DNA of 64,000 bases from Misgurnus anguillicaudatus (Eukaryota; Chordata; Actinopteri; Cypriniformes; Cobitidae). This document shows positions 58,943 through 64,000 of this stretch, in pieces. Both the position numbers and the translations under genes were made by a program. Position 1 is the stretch's first letter. The number at the start of each line of letters is the position of its first letter. The notes under the pieces were generated by a model. That model was not told the DNA's origin, ran no database searches, and saw only the letters and a program-made list of their open reading frames with translations. The stretch lies in assembly GCF_027580225.2 (NCBI RefSeq), contig NC_073355.2:18631001-18695000 (forward strand), given 5' to 3'.

Positions 58943-61900
58943 TCACTGATCTGATGAGAGAACTCGAGAGGATACCGGCTCAACACGAACACTGTAGAAT
59001 CTAGTGAACGTATTAGGTGTCGCCCAGCCAGCAGCTCTACAAATATCTGAAAGCGAGGAACCACGAGCCAAAGCCCAAGATGAAGCCACGCTTCTGGTTG
59101 AATGGGCTCTCAAACCAAAAGGGCAGGGAATGCCCTGTTTCTCATAAGCCAGGGCGATTGTGTCTACAATCCAGTGAGACATCCTCTGTTTAGTGACAGC
59201 TCTCCCTTTCTGCTGACCACCGTAACAGACAAAGAGCTGCTCTGAGGTCCGAAAGCTTTGAGTGCGATTCACATACACACGTAGTGCACGTACAGGACAT
59301 AACAAAGCCATAGCTGGGTCTGCCTCTTCCAAAGGCAGAGCTTGTAAGTTCACCACTTGATCCCTAAAGGGAGTGGTGGGAACTTTAGGCACGTAGCCCG
59401 GCCGGGGTCTCAGTGTAACGCTGGATTCAGCCGGCCCGAACTGAAGGCACGAATCGTTGACCGAGAATGCATGAAGATCCCCTATCCTCTTAATAGAAGC
59501 CAGTGCGAGGAGCATCAAAGTTTTCATAGTGAGAAACTTGACACTCACCGTCTGCAGAGGCTCGAACGGGCAGTCCCTGAGAGCGTTCAGCACCATGGAC
59601 AGGTCCCAAGGAGGAATAAAGGGAGGACGCGAAGGATTGAGCCTCCGTGCACCTCTTAAAAACCTAATGACCAGATCGTGCTGACCCACAGATCTACCGT
59701 CTATGGGTGCGTGATGCGCGGATATTGCCGCGATATCTACTTTAATAGTAGACGGTGACAGCCTCTTCTCCAAGCGGTGCTGGAGATATGAAAGCACAAT
59801 ACTGATCGGGCATTCTCGGGGGTCCTCTCGTTGAGAAGTACACCAAACAACAAACAGGTTCCATTTCAGCGTATACGCCTGTCTCGTAGACGGCGCTCGC
59901 GCTGCAGCGATGGTGTTAGATACCGCCGGGGGTAAATCACCTACAACCTCCGCGCCCCGTCCAGAGACCACACATGGAGGTTCCACAGATCGGGACGGGG
60001 GTGCCATAATGTGCCCCCTTCTTGAGACAGAAGGTCCCTCCTCAGGGGAATCCTCCAGGGAGGGGCTGTCGCGAGGAGAGTGAGCTCTGGAAACCAACTC
60101 CTGGTGGCCCAATATGGAGCAACTAAAAGAATTTTCTCCTCGTCCTCCCTGACTTTGCACAATGTCTGTGCAATGAGGCGCACTGGGGGAAATGCGTATT
60201 TGCGAAGACCTCTCGGCCAGCTGTGCGCCAATGCATCCACGCCGAGTGATCCCTCGTTCAGTGAATAAAATAGGTGACAGTGGGTTGTTTCTGGAGATGC
60301 AAACAGATCTATCTGCGCTCTGCCGAAACGTCTCCAAATCAGCTGGACCGATTGAGGGTGGAGTCGCCATTCGCCGGGGCGCGCTGCTCGGGAAAGCGCG
60401 TCTGCCGCTACGTTGAGCGACCCCGGGATGTGAATGGCACGAAGAGACCTCAGATTCTTCTGACTCCAAAAGAGGAGATGGCGGGCGAGATGCGACATGT
60501 GACGAGAGCGCACTCCGCCTTGGCGATTGATATACGCAACAGTCGCAATGTTGTCTGTGCGAACTAATACATCTTTGCCTCTCAACTCGCTGCTGAAGCG
60601 GACGAGCGCAAGATATACAGCCCACAGTTCTCGGCAATTTATGTGCCAATGCAGCTGGGGTGATGTCCATACTCCTGAAGCTGCAAGCTCGCCATACGTG
60701 GCTCCCCACCCCGTGTTGGAGGCATCTGTGCATACTATTGCATGTCTGGAGACCTGTCTCAGTGGCACCCCCGCCCTGAGAAACGCTGGGTCTGACCACG
60801 GGGTGAAAGTGAGACGGCATTTTGGTGTGATCGTGACACGGTGAAAGCCGGTTAGCCACGCTCTCCTCGGGACTCGGTCGTGAAGCCAATGCTGAAGCGG
60901 TCTCATATGCAGCAAACCGAGTGGCGTTACAGCCGCGGCTGCAGCCATATGCCCCAGTAATTTCTGAAATTGTTTCAGAGGGACCGCAGTCTTGCCCGAA
61001 AACGTATTCAAGCAAGCCAGAATCGACTGAACGCGCGCCTCCGTGAGGCGTGCTGTAAGATTGACCGAATCCAATTCCATGCCGAGAAAAGAGATCTTCT
61101 GTGTCGGGCACAGTTTGCTCTTCTCTCGGTTGACCTGAAGACCGAGACGGGCGAGGTGTTTGAGCACCCGATCTAGATGAGTGCAAAGCATTTGACGCGA
61201 CTGTGCTATAATGAGCCAATCGTCGAGATATGCCAAGATGCGAACACCGCTCTCTCTGAGAGGTTTTAAAGCACCCTCTGCCACTTTTGTGAAGACGCGG
61301 GGAGAGAGAGAGAGCCCGAACGGTAAGACTTTGTACTGATATGCTTTTCCCTCGAACGCAAAGCGGAGAAACGGCCTGTGCCGGGGAAGGATTGAGACAT
61401 GAAAGTACGCGTCCTTCAGGTCGATGGCTGCAAACCAATCCTGTGGGCGAATGCATTGAAATATGGTTTTCTGCGTAAGCATTTTGAACGGCATCTTGTG
61501 AAGTGCTCGATTCAGAACGCGCAGATCCAGGATCGGTCGCAACCCGCCGCTTTTCTTGGGTACAATAAAGTAAGGGCTGTAAAACCCTGACCTCATCTCG
61601 GCTGGAGGAACCGGCTGAATCGCGTCTTTCGCCAATAAGACAGCAATTTCTGCACGTAGTACGTGCGCATCGGCGGGTTTCACTATAGTGAAACGGATGC
61701 CCGTAAATTTGGGAGGTCGCCGGGCGAATTGTATCGCATAGCCAAGACGGATCGTGCGTAAAAGCCAGCGCGACGGACTGGGAAGTTGTTGCCAAGCTTC
61801 CAGATACCGGGCGAGGGGAATTAACGGCACAATCGTAGTACCCGCGGCGAGCGGAACGGCGGTGCTCGATGACGCGCTCTCTTGGGCTGCGTTGACATGT

Positions 61901-62149
61901 GTATTGTGAGAATGAGCACTCACCTGACTCCGCTGATGGATGGCTGCGCGGGGAAGACTCTGATGAAGATATCTCGGTGCGCTTAACACATCCTTTGGCG
62001 AGAGAGGAGGGGGAGAACGTAGGGTTATGAGCCCATCCGTCACACCCGACTGCCTCTGATGACCTGGAGGAGGAAGAGGAATTCGCTCTTTTTGTGGTTT
62101 TGTGGGTGCCGGCTGAAAAGCCGGCGGAACAGAAATTAAAGAAAACCAA
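58943..62149 (-). CDS. DIRS ORF3: tyrosine recombinase
   Basis: The frame is open for 1068 codons, but only the C-terminal part (from about residue 740, after ORF2 ends at 59941) is clearly the enzyme. It has an N-terminal core-binding region (STRQAYTLKWNLFVVWC; STIKVDIAAISAHH), catalytic Arg in IKRIGDLHAF (about 888), H-S-T-R (about 1016-1019), Trp 1042 and the nucleophile in TRFYSVRV (Tyr about 1052). It would insert the circular DNA copy by site-specific recombination. Residues 1-735 overlap ORF2 in another frame and are Ser/Arg-rich with no known domain; the true start is uncertain and may be internal. Confidence 0.88.
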   Translation of the reverse strand: MVFFNFCSAGFSAGTHKTTKRANSSSSSRSSEAVGCDGWAHNPTFSPSSLAKGCVKRTEISSSESSPRSHPSAESGECSFSQYTCQRSPRERVIEHRRSARRGYYDCAVNSPRPVSGSLATTSQSVALAFTHDPSWLCDTIRPATSQIYGHPFHYSETRRCARTTCRNCCLIGERRDSAGSSSRDEVRVLQPLLYCTQEKRRVATDPGSARSESSTSQDAVQNAYAENHISMHSPTGLVCSHRPEGRVLSCLNPSPAQAVSPLCVRGKSISVQSLTVRALSLSPRLHKSGRGCFKTSQRERCSHLGISRRLAHYSTVASNALHSSRSGAQTPRPSRSSGQPREEQTVPDTEDLFSRHGIGFGQSYSTPHGGARSVDSGLLEYVFGQDCGPSETISEITGAYGCSRGCNATRFAAYETASALASRPSPEESVANRLSPCHDHTKMPSHFHPVVRPSVSQGGGATETGLQTCNSMHRCLQHGVGSHVWRACSFRSMDITPAALAHKLPRTVGCISCARPLQQRVERQRCISSHRQHCDCCVYQSPRRSALSSHVASRPPSPLLESEESEVSSCHSHPGVAQRSGRRAFPSSAPRRMATPPSIGPADLETFRQSADRSVCISRNNPLSPILFTERGITRRGCIGAQLAERSSQIRISPSAPHCTDIVQSQGGRGENSFSCSILGHQELVSRAHSPRDSPSLEDSPEEGPSVSRRGHIMAPPSRSVEPPCVVSGRGAEVVGDLPPAVSNTIAAARAPSTRQAYTLKWNLFVVWCTSQREDPRECPISIVLSYLQHRLEKRLSPSTIKVDIAAISAHHAPIDGRSVGQHDLVIRFLRGARRLNPSRPPFIPPWDLSMVLNALRDCPFEPLQTVSVKFLTMKTLMLLALASIKRIGDLHAFSVNDSCLQFGPAESSVTLRPRPGYVPKVPTTPFRDQVVNLQALPLEEADPAMALLCPVRALRVYVNRTQSFRTSEQLFVCYGGQQKGRAVTKQRMSHWIVDTIALAYEKQGIPCPFGLRAHSTRSVASSWALARGSSLSDICRAAGWATPNTFTRFYSVRVEPVSSRVLSSDQ

Positions 62150-62268
62150 AGATTCCCCACCCGGTCCTCCTCCGGGGGGGGGAGTGGTGCGTTCACCATC
62201 TCCCGAAGAGCGATCCCCTCCACCTCCAGGTCGCCCATCTCAGGGCCGCTTAGATTTTCGCTTTCCAC
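59941..62268 (-). CDS. DIRS ORF2: reverse transcriptase, RNase H and methylase-like domain
   Basis: 775 residues. The RT core includes IVPKKSGGLRPILDLR (235-250), AIDLKDAYFHV (catalytic Asp283), LPFGLSLSP (315-323) and AYLDDW (346-351; YLDD in place of YxDD). RNase H: CTDASNTGWG (Asp515), CRELWA (Glu547), RTDN (Asp572), AADALSR (Asp623). The C-terminal part has IDLFASPETTHC (653-664) and LLVAPYWATRSWFPEL (714-729), the Dam-methylase-like domain usual in DIRS elements. The N-terminal 150 residues are Pro/Ser-rich. It overlaps ORF1 by 29 nt and ORF3 by about 2.2 kb, so expression probably needs re-initiation, shunting or frameshifting (inference). Confidence 0.93.
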   Translation of the reverse strand: MESENLSGPEMGDLEVEGIALREMVNAPLPPPEEDRVGNLWFSLISVPPAFQPAPTKPQKERIPLPPPGHQRQSGVTDGLITLRSPPPLSPKDVLSAPRYLHQSLPRAAIHQRSQVSAHSHNTHVNAAQESASSSTAVPLAAGTTIVPLIPLARYLEAWQQLPSPSRWLLRTIRLGYAIQFARRPPKFTGIRFTIVKPADAHVLRAEIAVLLAKDAIQPVPPAEMRSGFYSPYFIVPKKSGGLRPILDLRVLNRALHKMPFKMLTQKTIFQCIRPQDWFAAIDLKDAYFHVSILPRHRPFLRFAFEGKAYQYKVLPFGLSLSPRVFTKVAEGALKPLRESGVRILAYLDDWLIIAQSRQMLCTHLDRVLKHLARLGLQVNREKSKLCPTQKISFLGMELDSVNLTARLTEARVQSILACLNTFSGKTAVPLKQFQKLLGHMAAAAAVTPLGLLHMRPLQHWLHDRVPRRAWLTGFHRVTITPKCRLTFTPWSDPAFLRAGVPLRQVSRHAIVCTDASNTGWGATYGELAASGVWTSPQLHWHINCRELWAVYLALVRFSSELRGKDVLVRTDNIATVAYINRQGGVRSRHMSHLARHLLFWSQKNLRSLRAIHIPGSLNVAADALSRAARPGEWRLHPQSVQLIWRRFGRAQIDLFASPETTHCHLFYSLNEGSLGVDALAHSWPRGLRKYAFPPVRLIAQTLCKVREDEEKILLVAPYWATRSWFPELTLLATAPPWRIPLRRDLLSQEGGTLWHPRPDLWNLHVWSLDGARRL

Positions 62269-63658
62269 CAGGCTTAGCGGGCTGAGCGGGCGGGGCGGGC
62301 TGCTGACGGCCGGTTCCTCGCTTTCTTGGACGGCCCCGATGAGGAACGGAGGCGGCCGCCGCTGCAGGACGCCCTCGGCGAGGGGCAGACTGAGGTGCCG
62401 ACGTCGACGGGGCAGGTGCTGGTCTCTTCCGACGCGGCATGATGTTAGCCAGAGCCTCAGTCTGCTTCTGGGTGGCGGAGACCTGTTGTGCGAAGTCTTC
62501 CACCGCCTCGCCGAACAGGCCGGCCTGGGACACCGGGGCGTTTAGAAGCCGGGTTTTATCGGCATCCCGCATGTCCGCAAGGCACAGCCAGAGGTGGCGC
62601 TCCTGGACCACCAAGGTGGACATAGCACGACCGACGGCCTGTGCGGTGGTCTTGGTCGCACGTAGCGCCAGATCCGTAGCCGCACGCAGGTCTTTAAAGA
62701 CCGCCGAATCGTGACCTCCCTCGTGCAGGTCCTTCAGAGCCTTAGCCTGATGAACCTGCAACAAAGCCATGGCATGTATGGCAGAGGCCGCCTCCCCACA
62801 AGCCCGATATGCAGACTCCGTCAAAGCTGACGAATGCCTGCAGGCCTGTGAGGGAAGGGTAGGACGGTCCTTCCAGTAGGAGACGCCGGCAGGACACAAC
62901 TGCATCGCTACCGAGCGCTCCACTGTCGGGATACCGGCATACCCTTTAGCGGCCCCCCCATCGAGGGAGGTGAGGGGTGATGGCTGATGCGGACGGTTCC
63001 GGGTCAGCTCATCATGCACCTCGGGAAAGAAAGGTACCGGTGGGGAAGACTGTGAAGCCCGTGCAGCCCCAAAGTACCAATCGTCTAGGCGGGACGGTAC
63101 GGGAGGGGGAGGAGCTCTCCACTCCAACCCGACCGTCTCCGCGGCCCGAGCGAGCATGGCCGTCATCTCCGGGTCGAGATCGGGAACCGCAACCCTTCCC
63201 GAAGGAGGGAGAGGCTCGGGATCCACGTCCGAAAGTGACGGCCCCCCCTCCGATGTTACGACAGACACCGAATCCTCGGGAGGTCCGACAGAGGTAGAAA
63301 GCGACGCAGAACGCGCGCTCTCCGTCTCCATCGGAACCTCAGATGGTTGCGGATCCGGTGGCTGAGGGCCGCTGGACGAACCAGCTTGCCGATTCAGCAC
63401 CGTGAGGCGGAGGTCGTCTCTCCGTAGCTTCACAGCCGCCTTCTTAGCGGTGATCAGCAACGGAGGGCGGCGTTCCCGGAGAAACGCCACACGACCCCGC
63501 AGATCCGCAAGAGTCAGGCTCTCGCAAGCGGAGCATGTCCCTCCCATGAAAGCCGCTTCAGCATGCTGGAGACCCAGACATGAGAGACAGCGATCATGTC
63601 CATCGCGAGGACCCATGTATTTGCCGCATCCAGAAGTCGAACACGGACGAAAAGACAT
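62240..63658 (-). CDS. DIRS ORF1: Gag-like protein
   Basis: 472 residues. The N-terminus is Cys/His-rich (C6, C11, H21, C24, C27, H32, C42, C45), a probable zinc-binding module. The middle is acidic and Pro/Ser-rich (SVGPPEDSVSVVTSEGGPS). A helical stretch (about 280-390) includes AALLQVHQAKALKDLHEGG-like sequence, and the C-terminus is basic (RRKRPAPAPS ... GGKRKSKRP). Position upstream of RT, size and composition match DIRS ORF1, thought to be the capsid/nucleocapsid protein. ATG at 63658-63656. Confidence 0.85.
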   Translation of the reverse strand: MSFRPCSTSGCGKYMGPRDGHDRCLSCLGLQHAEAAFMGGTCSACESLTLADLRGRVAFLRERRPPLLITAKKAAVKLRRDDLRLTVLNRQAGSSSGPQPPDPQPSEVPMETESARSASLSTSVGPPEDSVSVVTSEGGPSLSDVDPEPLPPSGRVAVPDLDPEMTAMLARAAETVGLEWRAPPPPVPSRLDDWYFGAARASQSSPPVPFFPEVHDELTRNRPHQPSPLTSLDGGAAKGYAGIPTVERSVAMQLCPAGVSYWKDRPTLPSQACRHSSALTESAYRACGEAASAIHAMALLQVHQAKALKDLHEGGHDSAVFKDLRAATDLALRATKTTAQAVGRAMSTLVVQERHLWLCLADMRDADKTRLLNAPVSQAGLFGEAVEDFAQQVSATQKQTEALANIMPRRKRPAPAPSTSAPQSAPRRGRPAAAAASVPHRGRPRKRGTGRQQPAPPAQPAKPGGKRKSKRP

Positions 63659-64000
63659 CTTTAAAAAGACGCTTTAACGCCCGTGAGCAGTGAACGGCTG
63701 TCTTTAAAAAGACGCAAGTTCAACTGCAGCTCTTTTAGGGGAAATCACTCTTTTAGCTGTGTAGTTGATGAAGCACACAGGGAGGAGAACGCACACACTC
63801 AAATAAAAGAGAGTGAAAAGAAAGAGGTGGAAACACTCGCGAGCCTCGCTGTGGTGCCTTCGCCCAACCAACTGACACGCAGAGATCTTATTTCACAGGA
63901 TCAGAGCAGCTTCTCGTGAGCAGTGTTAGTCTGCCAGCTTTCGAAGCTAAAAAGCTGATTTGATAACTGCACCTGCCGCTCATTAAATACCTGTGCGGCG
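63659..64000 (-). other. 5' leader of the DIRS element (window edge)
   Basis: ctttaaaaagacg occurs twice in tandem at about 63659-63714 (period about 42 bp), a possible short regulatory repeat. The left terminal repeat is not reached. Confidence 0.5.

Larger units (their letters stand above)
58297..64000 (-). mobile_element. DIRS-type tyrosine-recombinase retrotransposon (5' end beyond the window)
   Basis: The 3' end is at 58297 (minus strand), flanked by host-like cagatgaac. Coding order on the minus strand is Gag-like (62240-63658), RT/RNase H/methylase-like (59941-62268), tyrosine recombinase (58943-62149), all without stops. No flanking duplication is expected, since DIRS elements integrate through a recombinase-handled circle (family knowledge). 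The long open frames suggest a young copy. The other terminal repeat and the internal complementary region should lie past 64000. Confidence 0.92.

Noticed and set aside
58943..59064. Extra short minus-strand ORFs at the 3' end of the DIRS element
   Set aside because: Out-of-frame overlaps of ORF3 and its 3' UTR.
62339..63677. Plus-strand ORFs opposite the DIRS Gag region
   Set aside because: GC-rich antisense shadows of ORF1; Arg/Pro-rich with no domain.

Overview
The window looks like nuclear DNA of a teleost fish, probably a cyprinid (inference). It is AT-rich, intron-rich and packed with nested DNA transposons. It carries GT, GA and AT microsatellites, a spliced vertebrate-type ligand-gated channel gene and a fish-type DIRS retrotransposon. 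I see no bacterial, CRISPR or phage features.

The main host gene is on the minus strand. Nine exons between 44462 and 8797 join in frame to a 443-residue Cys-loop receptor subunit of the 5-HT3 (serotonin type 3) group. It has a signal peptide, a C-x13-C loop and four membrane segments. Exons 1-4 (43.4-44.5 kb) and 5-6 (24.8-25.2 kb) form tight clusters, whereas introns 4, 6 and 7 are inflated to about 18, 10 and 5 kb by transposons. A TATA box lies about 90 bp upstream of the start codon. Repeats begin about 45 bp beyond the TATA box on one side and 12 bp past the stop codon on the other. A second, unrecognised plus-strand gene is suggested by exon-like pieces at 2.0-4.0 kb. Its first exon is duplicated at 58.2 kb, where the DIRS element interrupts it.

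Repeat layout. (1) Short TTAA-flanked inverted-repeat elements of at least four families (called M1-M4 here) occur about 20 times. Many M1 copies are exactly 465 bp, which suggests a recent burst. (2) Long palindromic elements with TA target duplications and CACAGCAAAATCCCC ends (I-family) lie at 6.5-8.8, 15.0-21.0, 21.3-24.3, 41.1-43.2 and 44.6-46.8 kb. Related palindromes carry CACTG ends. (3) hAT-type elements with 8-bp target duplications lie at 7.2, 10.7, 19.8, 29.7 and 55.1 kb. (4) A Harbinger-type element with a decayed Myb/SANT frame is at 21.3 kb. (5) A RecQ-like helicase fragment lies in a TIR element at 17.6-19.1 kb. (6) A five-level nest occupies 29.3-34.5 kb. (7) Three copies of a 1.8-kb element form a large palindrome at 34.5-39.9 kb, followed by a Myb/SANT-like ORF. 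(8) An LTR-like block with two tandem arrays lies at 48.7-50.9 kb.

From 58297 to the window end (minus strand) lies a DIRS-type tyrosine-recombinase retrotransposon. It has open Gag-like, RT/RNase H/methylase-like and tyrosine recombinase frames; its 5' end is outside the window. The paralogous sequence at about 2088 shows the unoccupied site.

The most unusual signals are a motif shared by otherwise different element families, paired inverted ZNF143-like motifs at the centres of the palindromic elements, repeated landing of TTAA elements at the same homologous sites, and a 5-HT3-like channel whose ligand pocket has lost most canonical residues.
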